Shown here one piece after another: positions 16,045 through 24,549 of a stretch of DNA of 64,000 nt. The first letter of the stretch is position 1. Every line of letters starts with the position of its first letter. A program made the translations under genes and the position numbers. The DNA comes from Candidatus Brevundimonas colombiensis (lineage in GTDB: Bacteria; Pseudomonadota; Alphaproteobacteria; Caulobacterales; Caulobacteraceae): assembly GCA_029202665.1 (NCBI GenBank), contig CP119326.1, positions 2,294,001 through 2,358,000 of the forward strand, read 5' to 3'. Under the pieces are notes generated by a model that saw only the letters and a list, made by a program, of their open reading frames with translations, ran no database searches and was not told the origin of the DNA.

Positions 16045-18071
16045 GCGGCGAACCCTCCATCTTTTTCGCAGATGTCAACGAGCGGCAGGGTTCCTTCCTG
16101 CGGCGCACCTTCATCGTGGGCGGGGCGACGGCGCTGGGCATCACGGCCCTGATCGGACGACTGGGCCAGCTGCAGGTCGTGCAGGCCCAGGAATATGCGG
16201 CGCTGTCGTCGCAAAACCAGTTCAACTTCCGCATGGTCCCGCCGCCGCGCGGCCTGATCAAGGATCGCAACGGCGTCGTCATCGCCGGCAACCGGCCCAG
16301 TTTCCGCGTGCTGGTCGTGCGCGACGAGACCAAGGATCTGGACGAGACGCTGGATCTGCTGGGCCGGGTGCTGCCGGACACGTTGGAACGGCGCCGGGCC
16401 ATCATCCGCGACGTCAATGCGGCGTCCAAGTTCAATCCGGTGCCGGTCAAGAGCGACCTGACGTGGGAGGAGTTCGCCAAGGTCAATCAGTACGCGAACG
16501 AACTGCCGGGCGTGATGGTGGATATGAACGAGGCCCGTTACTATCCGTTCGGCGGGGCCTTCGCCCACGTCGTCGGCTATGTAGCCAAGGTGTCGGACCG
16601 GGACGTCAAGGCGTTGCGAGACAAGGGCCAGCAGCCGCCGCCGTTGCTGTTCAACCCCAGCTTCCGCATCGGCCGTCAGGGCGTGGAAAAGGCGCTGGAC
16701 CTGTCGCTGCGCGGCGTGCCGGGCGGCAACCGGGTCGAGGTCGATGCGCGCGGCCGTGTGGTGGCCGAGGACGTCGGCGGATCGCGCCCGGCCGTGCCCG
16801 GCAAGGAGGTCGTGCTGACGCTGGACGCCGACGTGCAGAACCGGGCGCTGGAGGTGTTAGGCGACGAATCCGGGGCCTGCGTGGTCATGGACGTGCGCAA
16901 CGGCGACATTCTATGCATGGTCTCCGCGCCATCGTTCGACCCGAACCTGTTCGTGGGCGGGGTGCCGACCAAGACCTATCGCGCCCTGGCGGATTATGAG
17001 CGCAAGCCTTTGCTCGACAAGACGATCAACGGCACCTTCGCGCCGGGTTCGACCTTCAAGCCCACGACGGCGCTGGCCTTGCTGGAAGCGGGAGTCGACC
17101 CTAACCAGACCGTCGTCTGCACGGGCGCCTTCCGAAACGGCAATCGGATCCAGCGGTGTTGGGGCCGGCATGGCGCGCAGAATATGCACAACGCCATCAA
17201 GAACTCGTGCGACGTCTATTTCTACACCATGTCCAATCGCGCGGGGGTGGACAATATCCGCAAGGCCGGGATGGCTTTGGGTTTCGAGCACATCTTCGAT
17301 ATCGGCGTCGATAATCAGAAGAAGGGCCTGCTGCCGTCCACCGAATGGAAGGCGCGCACCTTCCCACGCGATCCCGTCTGGCATCCGGGCGAAACGACCT
17401 CGGTGGCGATCGGTCAGGGCGCGGTCACGGTCAATGCGCTGCAACTGGCGGTGATGACGTCGCGCCTGGCCAACGGCAAGAAGGCGCTGCATCCGCGGCT
17501 GATCAAATCCATCGGCGGGATCGAACAGCCCAGCGGGGCGGAGGCGCCCGACCTGCCGTTCGATCCCGCGCACGTCGAATATGTGCGTCAGGGCATGATC
17601 GCGGTGGCCAACGACCGGTCCGGCACGGCCTATCGCCAGAGCCAACTGGGCCTGGGCGACATCCAGATGGCCGGCAAGACCGGCACGGCCCAGGTGCGCA
17701 ACTACGGCTCCGGTTCGCGCAAGAGCGACATATGGGCGCTGAAGGACCACAACCTGTTTATCGCCTTCGCCCCGGTGGATGCGCCGCGTTATGCGGTCGC
17801 CGTCATCGTCGAGCATGGCGGCAAGGGCGGAGCCACCGCAGGCGCGCCCCGCGCGCGCGAAGTCATGCGCACCGTCCTGCTGAAGGACCCGGACATGCGC
17901 GCGCGCATCGAACGGCCCCCGCCGCCCGAGCCGACCGGCGACGCCATCGTTGAGGACGGCGTGGTCGGCGCGGCCCCCGAGCCGGACGTGGTCGCCGCGC
18001 CGGAGCCGACCCGCGCGGCCCCCGGCCCGACCAGCGGCCCGCGCCCCTATCTGCCCGAGCCGGGCCGATGA
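16041..18071 (+). CDS. mrdA: Penicillin-binding protein 2 (peptidoglycan transpeptidase MrdA)
   Basis: The class B PBP of the elongasome, partner of RodA, 676 residues. A short cytoplasmic segment and one transmembrane helix (about 30-50) are followed by the pedestal domain. The transpeptidase domain carries S337-T-F-K340 (acylated Ser), S389-C-D391 and K546-T-G. The C-terminal 50 residues are a Pro/Ala/Glu-rich tail. It starts on an ATGA overlap with mreD and ends on an ATGA overlap with rodA. Confidence 0.96.
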   Translation: MSGEPSIFFADVNERQGSFLRRTFIVGGATALGITALIGRLGQLQVVQAQEYAALSSQNQFNFRMVPPPRGLIKDRNGVVIAGNRPSFRVLVVRDETKDLDETLDLLGRVLPDTLERRRAIIRDVNAASKFNPVPVKSDLTWEEFAKVNQYANELPGVMVDMNEARYYPFGGAFAHVVGYVAKVSDRDVKALRDKGQQPPPLLFNPSFRIGRQGVEKALDLSLRGVPGGNRVEVDARGRVVAEDVGGSRPAVPGKEVVLTLDADVQNRALEVLGDESGACVVMDVRNGDILCMVSAPSFDPNLFVGGVPTKTYRALADYERKPLLDKTINGTFAPGSTFKPTTALALLEAGVDPNQTVVCTGAFRNGNRIQRCWGRHGAQNMHNAIKNSCDVYFYTMSNRAGVDNIRKAGMALGFEHIFDIGVDNQKKGLLPSTEWKARTFPRDPVWHPGETTSVAIGQGAVTVNALQLAVMTSRLANGKKALHPRLIKSIGGIEQPSGAEAPDLPFDPAHVEYVRQGMIAVANDRSGTAYRQSQLGLGDIQMAGKTGTAQVRNYGSGSRKSDIWALKDHNLFIAFAPVDAPRYAVAVIVEHGGKGGATAGAPRAREVMRTVLLKDPDMRARIERPPPPEPTGDAIVEDGVVGAAPEPDVVAAPEPTRAAPGPTSGPRPYLPEPGR

Positions 18072-19222
18072 CCGCATCCGCCCTGTCGCGTCCGGGCGAG
18101 CGCGAACGCATCTCGACCAAGCTGGGTCAGATCGACTGGCGGCTGACGGCCCTGCTGTGCGTGGTGGCCGGCACGGGGGCGATGATGCTGTATTCGGTGG
18201 CGGGCGGATCGTGGTCGCCGTGGGCGGCCAAACACCTGATCCGCTTCGGCATGTGCCTGGCCTTGATGCTGGCGCTGTCGCTGATCAGTATTCGCTACTG
18301 GTTCTCCCTGGCCTATCCGATCTATGGGCTGGCGCTGTTCCTGCTGGCGCTGGTGGAGACGCCGCTGGGGTATCACGCCCTGGGAGCGACGCGCTGGCTG
18401 GACCTGGGGTTCACCCGCATCCAGCCGTCGGAGATCATGAAGATCGGCGTCGTTCTGGCCCTGGCCCGCTGGTATCATGGCGCGACGGCCAAGGAGGCGA
18501 GTTTCCACTGGAAGCTGATCTTCCCCGTCGGGATCATCGGCCTGCCGTTCCTGCTGGTCGCGCACCAGCCGGACCTGGGTTCGGCCATGCTGATCGGCCT
18601 GACAGGCGCCGCGATGATGTTCGTGGCGGGGCTGAGCTGGCGTGTCATCGTGCCGCTGATCGTGGCGGCGGCGGTGCTGGTTCCGCCCTATGTGATGTTC
18701 GGCATGCACGACTATCAGCGCCACCGCGTGCTGACCTTCCTGAGCCCCGAGGCCGATATGGCGGACAAGGGCTATCAGATCGTGCAGTCCAAGATCGCCA
18801 TGGGATCGGGCGGCCCGCTGGGCCGTGGGTTCGGCCTGGGCAGTCAGAGCCAGCTGGAGTTCCTGCCTGAGCGTCAGACCGACTTCATCTTCGCCGCCTT
18901 CGCCGAGGAGTTCGGCTTCGTGGGCACCTTCACCCTCCTGGCCTGTTACGCCGCCATCATCCTGATCTCGCTGAGGATCGCGTCGTTGTCGCACAGTCAC
19001 TTCGGGCGATTGGCGGCCTCGGGCGTGACGGCGACCTTCGCCCTGTATGTGCTGATCAACGGGGCGATGGTGATGGGGCTGGCGCCCGTGGTGGGGGTGC
19101 CGATGCCGCTGCTGTCCTATGGCGGCACGGTGATGCTGACCGTAATGATCGGCTTTGGCCTGGTGATGGCCACGCGCGTCCACCGCTATGCCGAACTGCC
19201 CAAGGGTCATGGGCTGATCTGA
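18068..19222 (+). CDS. rodA: Peptidoglycan glycosyltransferase RodA
   Basis: A SEDS-family polymerase (384 aa) with about ten transmembrane helices that makes glycan strands for PBP2. Family motifs are GATRWLDLGFTRIQPSEIMKI, HQPDLGSAML, the LPERQTDFIFAAFAEEFGFVG loop with the catalytic Asp, and MPLLSYGGTVMLT. It overlaps mrdA by four bases and is the last gene of the rod cluster. A 130-base gap follows before the acyl-CoA dehydrogenase gene. Confidence 0.97.
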   Translation: MTASALSRPGERERISTKLGQIDWRLTALLCVVAGTGAMMLYSVAGGSWSPWAAKHLIRFGMCLALMLALSLISIRYWFSLAYPIYGLALFLLALVETPLGYHALGATRWLDLGFTRIQPSEIMKIGVVLALARWYHGATAKEASFHWKLIFPVGIIGLPFLLVAHQPDLGSAMLIGLTGAAMMFVAGLSWRVIVPLIVAAAVLVPPYVMFGMHDYQRHRVLTFLSPEADMADKGYQIVQSKIAMGSGGPLGRGFGLGSQSQLEFLPERQTDFIFAAFAEEFGFVGTFTLLACYAAIILISLRIASLSHSHFGRLAASGVTATFALYVLINGAMVMGLAPVVGVPMPLLSYGGTVMLTVMIGFGLVMATRVHRYAELPKGHGLI

Positions 19223-19352
19223 CGTTACGTCAGCTAAGTGATCGGCATTCATGTTTCGCTTCCTAAGCGGACGATTTCGAAGATAAGCTCGTTTCCAACG
19301 ATCCTTTCGCGACGGCCCGGCCGTCAGCGGCGGACGATATGGGAGATGACGC

Positions 19353-20546
19353 ATGAGCGATCTGGAGCCGTTCCGCGCCGAGACGCGCGCCTGGCTGGCC
19401 GACAACTGTCCGACCGAATGTCGCGGACCTATGGCCGACGACGAGATGATCTGGGGAGGGCGAAACCCAACGTTCAAGACGCCGGCGCATAAACTGTGGC
19501 TGGAGCGGATGGGCGCGCGAGGCTGGACCGCGCCCGAATGGCCCAAGGAATATGGCGGCGGGGGGCTGAGCCGTGAGGAGGCCAAGGTCCTGGCCTCCGA
19601 ACTGCGGCGCATCGAGGCGCAACCGGCCCTGGCCAGCTTCGGCGTCTGGATGCTGGGCCCGGCGCTGCTGGCCTTCGGCACGGAAGAGCAGAAGCAGCGG
19701 TTCCTGCCCGAAATCGTGCGCGGCGAGGTGCGCTGGTGCCAGGGCTATTCCGAGCCGGGGGCGGGGTCGGACCTGGCCGCGATCCAGACGCGGGCCGAAG
19801 ACACTTCTGATTCTGGGGGAGACCACTGGATCGTCAACGGCCAGAAGATCTGGACCTCCTACGCCGACAAGGCCGACTGGATATTCTGTCTGGTGCGGAC
19901 GGACCCGGAGGCGCCGAAACACCTAGGTATCAGCTTCGTCCTGTTCGATATGACCACGCCGGGGGTGACGACGCGGCCGATCACCCTGATCAGCGGCAAG
20001 TCGCCCTTCTGCGAGACCTTCTTCGACGACGTGCGTGTGGAAAAGGCGAACCTGGTCGGCACGCTGAACCGGGGCTGGGATGTGGCCAAATATCTGCTGG
20101 CCCACGAACGGACTATGATCGGCGCCATGGGCGAGGTCGGGGGCGGTCGGCCGGTCGGGCAGGTGGCGCTTGACGCCATCGGGGCGGATGACGACGGGCG
20201 GCTGGACGAGCCGATGCTGCGCGCCCGGATCGCCGAGCTGGAGATCGACGCCGCCGCCTTCCGTCTGGCGATGGAGCGGGTGGGCGATCAGGTGAAGGCC
20301 AAACAGGCGCACCCGGCCATCGCCTCCATGCTGAAATACTATGGGTCGGAGCTGAACAAGCGGCGGCACGAACTGCTGATGGCGGCGGGCGGAGCGGACG
20401 CACTGGAATGGGAAGGCGAACGGTCGCACGACGGCAAGACGGCGCGCGACTGGCTGCGGACCAAGGCCAACTCCATCGAGGGCGGGACCAGCGAGGTTCA
20501 ACTGAACATCATCGCCAAACACCTGCTGCAACTGCCGGGGGCGTAA
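19353..20546 (+). CDS. Acyl-CoA dehydrogenase, catalytic subunit of a probable pair
   Basis: A FAD flavoprotein of 397 residues that introduces the alpha-beta double bond in acyl-CoA thioesters. It shows QGYSEPGAGSDLAAIQTRA and WIVNGQKIWTSYADKADW (flavin and substrate loops), and the C-terminal NSIEGGTSEVQLNIIAKHLL with the catalytic-base region. The length and the KRRHELLMAAGGADALEWEG insert resemble the large subunit of heteromeric acyl-CoA dehydrogenases. The next gene is a second, diverged dehydrogenase, separated by a repeat element. Substrate is not determinable. Confidence 0.87.
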   Translation: MSDLEPFRAETRAWLADNCPTECRGPMADDEMIWGGRNPTFKTPAHKLWLERMGARGWTAPEWPKEYGGGGLSREEAKVLASELRRIEAQPALASFGVWMLGPALLAFGTEEQKQRFLPEIVRGEVRWCQGYSEPGAGSDLAAIQTRAEDTSDSGGDHWIVNGQKIWTSYADKADWIFCLVRTDPEAPKHLGISFVLFDMTTPGVTTRPITLISGKSPFCETFFDDVRVEKANLVGTLNRGWDVAKYLLAHERTMIGAMGEVGGGRPVGQVALDAIGADDDGRLDEPMLRARIAELEIDAAAFRLAMERVGDQVKAKQAHPAIASMLKYYGSELNKRRHELLMAAGGADALEWEGERSHDGKTARDWLRTKANSIEGGTSEVQLNIIAKHLLQLPGA

Positions 20547-20561
20547 GACGCTCTTACGCTC

Positions 20562-20670
20562 CGTCATCCTCGGGCTCGACCCGAGGATCGGACGGCTCCA
20601 ATGCTTGTGCGACGATGTTGGCGCACGGCTCGCACAACGCTCGATCCTCGGGTCAAGCCCGAGGATGACG
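20562..20670. repeat. Intergenic inverted-repeat element, family A, copy 2
   Basis: Arms of 29 bp at 20562-20590 and 20642-20670 are inverted repeats with one mismatch. Each arm is itself palindromic around CATCCTCGGG...CCCGAGGAT. The 51-base centre is unrelated to the other copies. It fills the gap between the two acyl-CoA dehydrogenase genes, so a transcript through both would carry a large hairpin. Confidence 0.85.
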
Positions 20671-20690
20671 AGGAAAGAACGGTAACCGAA

Positions 20691-21809
20691 ATGCCCCTGA
20701 TCCTGACCGAAGAACAGATGATGCTGCGGGACGCCGCCGACGGCTTTCTGAACGAACAGGCGCCGATTTCACATCTGCGCAAGCTGCGGGACGAGGGCGA
20801 TCCCGATGGCGTGTCGCGCGACCTGTGGCGGGCGTTCGGCGAAATGGGTTTCGCCGGCGTCATAATCCCCGAGGCGATGGGCGGCATGGGGCTGGGCGCC
20901 GTCGAGGCCGGGGTGATCGCCGAGAGCCTGGGGCGGACCTTGACGCCGTCGCCCTTCATGGGATCGTCGGTCCTGTCGGCCAAGGTGCTGATCGACGGCG
21001 GATCGGAGGCGCAGCAGGCCTGGCTGCCTCGGATCGCGGCGGGCGAGGCGATCCTGGCCCTGGCCGTCGACGAAGGCGCCAAACACGCACCGTCGCGCAT
21101 CGCGACGCAGGCTGAGCGCGCCGGAAACGGCTTCAGGCTGAACGGGGCCAAGGGCTTCGTGCTGGACGGCCATGTGGCGGACGCCCTGATCGTGGTCGCC
21201 AGGGCCGAGGAGGGGGTGACCCTGTTCCTGGTCGATCCGGCGACGGCGGGTGTCACGGTCGAACGCACGGCCATGGTGGACGCCCATAATGCAGCGCGCA
21301 TCACCCTGAGCGACGTTGCGGTCGACGCCGATGCGGTGATCGGCGACGTGGGGCAGGGCGGGGCGCTGCTGGACGGCGCCCTGACGCTAGGGCGGGCCTG
21401 CGCGGCCTCGACCCTAACCGGGGCGGGCGATCAGGCGTTCAAGATCACGATGGACTATCTGCGGACCCGCAAGCAGTTCGGCAAGCTGATCGGCGAGTTC
21501 CAGGCGTTGCAGCACCGGGCGGCGCATCTGTTTTCCGAACTGGAGCTGGCGCGGGCGGCGACGCTGGGTGCGCAACTGGCCATCGACGAGGGGCGCGAGA
21601 ATGCGTCTCTGGCCGCCTCGATCGCAAAGGCCAAGGCCGGCCGCGTCGCCGAACTGGCGGTGCAGGAGGCGGTTCAGATGCACGGCGGCGTCGGCATGAC
21701 CGACGAGTTCGACGTCAGCCTGTTCATGAAGCGGGTGCGGGTGCTGAACGAACTGCTGGGCGACGCCGGATTCCACGCCGAACGCTTGGCGCGGGCGCAG
21801 GGGTTCTAG
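20691..21809 (+). CDS. Acyl-CoA dehydrogenase family protein, probable second subunit
   Basis: A 372-residue acyl-CoA dehydrogenase homologue starting MPLILTEEQMMLRDAADGFL. It keeps the overall fold (RTRKQFGKLIGEFQALQHRAAHL, QMHGGVGMTDEFDVSLFMKR) but the middle flavin loop is diverged (ALAVDEGAKHAPSRIA), and it ends without the EGGTSE-type region of its neighbour. Adjacent full and diverged dehydrogenases are the pattern of alpha2-beta2 enzymes acting on bulky or branched acyl-CoAs. The ATG at 20691 gives the family N-terminus; longer forms would read through the repeat element. Confidence 0.82.
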   Translation: MPLILTEEQMMLRDAADGFLNEQAPISHLRKLRDEGDPDGVSRDLWRAFGEMGFAGVIIPEAMGGMGLGAVEAGVIAESLGRTLTPSPFMGSSVLSAKVLIDGGSEAQQAWLPRIAAGEAILALAVDEGAKHAPSRIATQAERAGNGFRLNGAKGFVLDGHVADALIVVARAEEGVTLFLVDPATAGVTVERTAMVDAHNAARITLSDVAVDADAVIGDVGQGGALLDGALTLGRACAASTLTGAGDQAFKITMDYLRTRKQFGKLIGEFQALQHRAAHLFSELELARAATLGAQLAIDEGRENASLAASIAKAKAGRVAELAVQEAVQMHGGVGMTDEFDVSLFMKRVRVLNELLGDAGFHAERLARAQGF

Positions 21810-21831
21810 GTTCGGTTCTCGCCGAAGACGC

Positions 21832-21958
21832 CGTCATTCCGGGGCGTCCGTAGGATGAACCCGGAACCCAGGGGTACATCACCGACGCCTGACGCGGTAA
21901 GATTAGTGACGCGGCCCTGGCTTTCGGGTTCTTCGCTGCGCTCAGCCCCGGAATGACG
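21832..21958. repeat. Intergenic inverted-repeat element, family B
   Basis: Perfect 14-bp terminal inverted repeats CGTCATTCCGGGGC (21832-21845) and its complement (21945-21958). Imperfect inner arms lie inside (AACCCGGAACCCAGGG against CCCTGGCTTTCGGGTT). It lies between two convergent genes, where it may also stop transcription from both sides. The outer CGTCATTC is similar to family A ends. Confidence 0.75.
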
Positions 21959-21981
21959 ATGAAAGAGGACTCGTTTTTGAT

Positions 21982-23301
21982 CTAACCGACCTTTTCGCTC
22001 CACAGGTCCAGGTCGGGTTCGCGTCCGATCAGGGCCAGGCCCGCGGCGATGGACTCGAACTCGCCGCCGGTTTCGATCCGGTCCTGGCCGAAACGGTTCT
22101 GGAAGATGGCGCGCACCGCTGGCACAAAGGAGGTGCCGCCGGTCAGGAAGACGCGGTCGATCCCGTCCGGCGCCAGGCCCGCGCGGTCCATCGCCTGATC
22201 CACCGCCCCTTCGATGGCGGCCAGTTCCGGCGCGATCCAGCCCTCGAACTCGGCGCGTGCGACCGGCTTTTCGATATGGACGTCGCCCGCGTGGAAATGG
22301 AAGGTCGCCGTCTCGCTGGCGGACAGGGCCATCTTCAGGGCCGAAACGGCGCGATACAGGTCGTGGCCGTGGTTGTCGTCCAGCACCTCGATCAGGCGTT
22401 CGATCTTCTCCGGCTCCAGCGCCGTGCGGGCCAGCGCCCGGATGTCGCGCATGTCCCGCGATGCGCGTAGCAGGGCCAACTGGTCCCAGCGGGCGAAGGC
22501 GGAATAGTAGCGTTGAGGGATCGGCAACTGCTTGCCGACCGAGCTGTAGAGGCCGCCCTTGCCCAGTTCGGGCGACACCAGCTGATCGATGATCCGATAG
22601 TCGAAGGCGTCGCCGGCCACACCCACGCCCGACCGGGCCAGGGGCGTCGAACGCAAGCCATCGTCTGTCCGCTCGAACCGGATGATCGAGAAGTCGCTGG
22701 TACCGCCGCCGAAGTCGGCGACCAGGACCGTGGCGTCCTGCGTCAGCTGGCGCGCGAAATAGAAGGCCGCGCCCACCGGCTCGTGCGCGTAGCGGATGTC
22801 GGTGAAGCCCAGCCGCTGAAACGCCGTCTGATAACGGCCCAGCGCCAGAGCCTCGTCGGGATTGCCGCCCGCGAAGGTGACCGGACGACCGACGATCACC
22901 GCCGGCGGCATGGCGTCAAGCGCCTCGCCCGCGTGGTGGCGCAGCCGCAACAGGAAGGCCGCCAGCAGATCCTCGAAGGCGTATCGCCGGTTGTCGATGC
23001 GGGTTTCGGTGAAGGCGGCGCTGGCGGCGAAGGTCTTGAAGGACTGGATGAACCGCGTCTCCAACGGGTCCTCGACATAGGCGGCGATGGCCCAGGGTCC
23101 GGCCTCGACCACCCGTTCGGGCGGCTGGCCGTCGACGCTGGGATGGGTCTGGAAGCTGAGCGCCGACCGGAAGGTGGTCGTCCGACCCTCCACCGCATCG
23201 AAGGTCGCCAGATGCGCCACGCCGTCCCCATCGCTCAACGCCACGACCGTATTGGTCGTGCCGAAGTCGATGCCGATGGTCGTCGGTGTCATCGCCGTCA
23301 T
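21982..23301 (-). CDS. Hsp70-family (YegD-like) ATPase-domain protein
   Basis: A 439-residue protein with the actin/Hsp70 nucleotide-binding fold: IGIDFGTTNTVVALSDGDG (phosphate 1), VLVADFGGGTSDFSIIRFE (phosphate 2) and DRVFLTGGTSFVPAVRAIFQNRFG (adenosine motif). It lacks a DnaK substrate-binding domain, so it belongs with YegD-type orphan Hsp70 homologues of uncertain role. The start at 23301 has AGGAG seven bases upstream; a second ATG nine bases in is possible. It is divergent from the CoA-ester lyase gene, with about 250 bases between. Confidence 0.85.
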   Translation of the reverse strand: MTAMTPTTIGIDFGTTNTVVALSDGDGVAHLATFDAVEGRTTTFRSALSFQTHPSVDGQPPERVVEAGPWAIAAYVEDPLETRFIQSFKTFAASAAFTETRIDNRRYAFEDLLAAFLLRLRHHAGEALDAMPPAVIVGRPVTFAGGNPDEALALGRYQTAFQRLGFTDIRYAHEPVGAAFYFARQLTQDATVLVADFGGGTSDFSIIRFERTDDGLRSTPLARSGVGVAGDAFDYRIIDQLVSPELGKGGLYSSVGKQLPIPQRYYSAFARWDQLALLRASRDMRDIRALARTALEPEKIERLIEVLDDNHGHDLYRAVSALKMALSASETATFHFHAGDVHIEKPVARAEFEGWIAPELAAIEGAVDQAMDRAGLAPDGIDRVFLTGGTSFVPAVRAIFQNRFGQDRIETGGEFESIAAGLALIGREPDLDLWSEKVG

Positions 23302-23401
23302 GGCCGCGCTCCTGGAAGGGGAGCCGGTTCCTAACGTCCGGGCGCGCAGACGCAAGGATTAAGAGCAGAACATGAGAATGAACCGGCGCGAATGGCGCTC
23401 G

Positions 23402-23444
23402 CGCAACGCGTTGCGATCGATACGAACGGTCGCTTCATAAGCGA
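23402..23444. promoter_or_regulatory. Two palindromes between Hsp70-like and lyase genes
   Basis: CGCAACGCGTTGCG at 23402-23415 is a perfect 14-bp palindrome. TCGCTT-CAT-AAGCGA at 23430-23444 is a 6-bp inverted repeat with a 3-base spacer. Both are about 110-150 bases upstream of the lyase start and about 100-140 bases upstream of the divergent Hsp70-like gene. The second resembles in geometry the TTCGCA-N3-TGCGAA palindrome elsewhere in this cluster. Operator function is inferred. Confidence 0.4.
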
Positions 23445-23553
23445 AGGTTATAGGATGTGGACGTCGCTAGGATTGATGCATCTCCAGCCTGGTCGCAGAA
23501 GTGCGCCGCAACGCCTGTAATGTGCAACGCGTGATTTTTGACCAGGAACGTCG

Positions 23554-24375
23554 ATGTCCAGGACTTCAGCCCTCGTTCCCGTCGCAGAGGCCGCCAGTTT
23601 TCTGTTCGTGCCGGGCGATCGGCCCGAGCGCTTCGGCAAGGCCGAGGCCAGCGGGTCGGGTCAGGTCATCATCGATCTCGAGGATGCGGTCGCGGCGGAT
23701 ATGAAGGACACGGCGCGTGACTGCGCCGCCAAATGGTTTGAGACGGGGCGCCGAGGCGTGGTTCGCATCAATGCCGCCGATACCCCTTGGCATGAGGCGG
23801 ACGTTGCGTCCTGCATCGCGCCGAGCCTTGACGCCATCATGGCGCCGAAGGCCGAACACCCCGAACGGCTGGCAGCGATCGGCCATCGAACGGGCAAGCC
23901 GATCATCGCCCTGATTGAAACCGCCGCGGGCCTCAATGCTGCGAATGCAATCGCGGCCACCCCAGGGGTCGTGCGTCTCGCCTTCGGGTCGATCGATCTC
24001 TCGCTCGATCTCGGGCTTGACGCCCCCGACGAGGCGCTGGACGGCTTCAGACTGAGGCTGACGCTCGCCTCGCGTCTAGCTGGTCTCGCGCCGCCGATCG
24101 ATGGCGTGCTGGCGGACTTCCGAAACGCCACGCGTCTGACCGAAACAACGCGGCGCGTGCGGGGCCTGGGTTTCAGCGCCAAGCTTTGTATTCATCCCGC
24201 CCAGGTGACCTGGGTCGAACAGGGCTTCGCGCCGAGCAGCGAAGAACTCGCCTGGGCGCAGCGTGTCGTGGGCTTGGGCGAGAGTGTCGCAGCCCTGGAC
24301 GGTGAGATGATCGACCGGCCGGTTCGCGAACGCGCGCTTCGGCTTCTCGCGCGGATCAGAACGTCGACGTCGTAG
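23554..24375 (+). CDS. HpcH/HpaI family CoA-ester lyase (CitE-like)
   Basis: A TIM-barrel lyase (273 aa) of the citrate lyase beta / malyl-CoA / citramalyl-CoA lyase group, cleaving a 3-hydroxyacyl-CoA into acetyl-CoA and a 2-oxoacid with Mg2+. It shows SFLFVPGDRPERF, VIIDLEDAVA (metal-binding acid), VVRINA (Arg), IMAPKAEH, IALIETAAGL (metal Glu), LAFGSIDLSLDLG and GFSAKLCIHPAQV. AGGAA lies upstream of the ATG. It is convergent with the family III CoA-transferase, which could make its substrate. Citramalyl-CoA is a plausible substrate from context; malyl-CoA is also possible. Confidence 0.85.
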   Translation: MSRTSALVPVAEAASFLFVPGDRPERFGKAEASGSGQVIIDLEDAVAADMKDTARDCAAKWFETGRRGVVRINAADTPWHEADVASCIAPSLDAIMAPKAEHPERLAAIGHRTGKPIIALIETAAGLNAANAIAATPGVVRLAFGSIDLSLDLGLDAPDEALDGFRLRLTLASRLAGLAPPIDGVLADFRNATRLTETTRRVRGLGFSAKLCIHPAQVTWVEQGFAPSSEELAWAQRVVGLGESVAALDGEMIDRPVRERALRLLARIRTSTS

Positions 24376-24549
24376 CGGATCGATGTATCGGCGGACGCTG
24401 TGGTCGCACTTTACGACCCCGGCCACGTCTCGCGCCGCATGGGGGTCCGTATCAAACGCGATGCACGCAGGCCGTGACGCTCGCCGGATTCCCTAGCCGC
24501 GATCCCACACCGAAGACCACCCATCAGCCCGATGCGCCGGTCGACAAGG

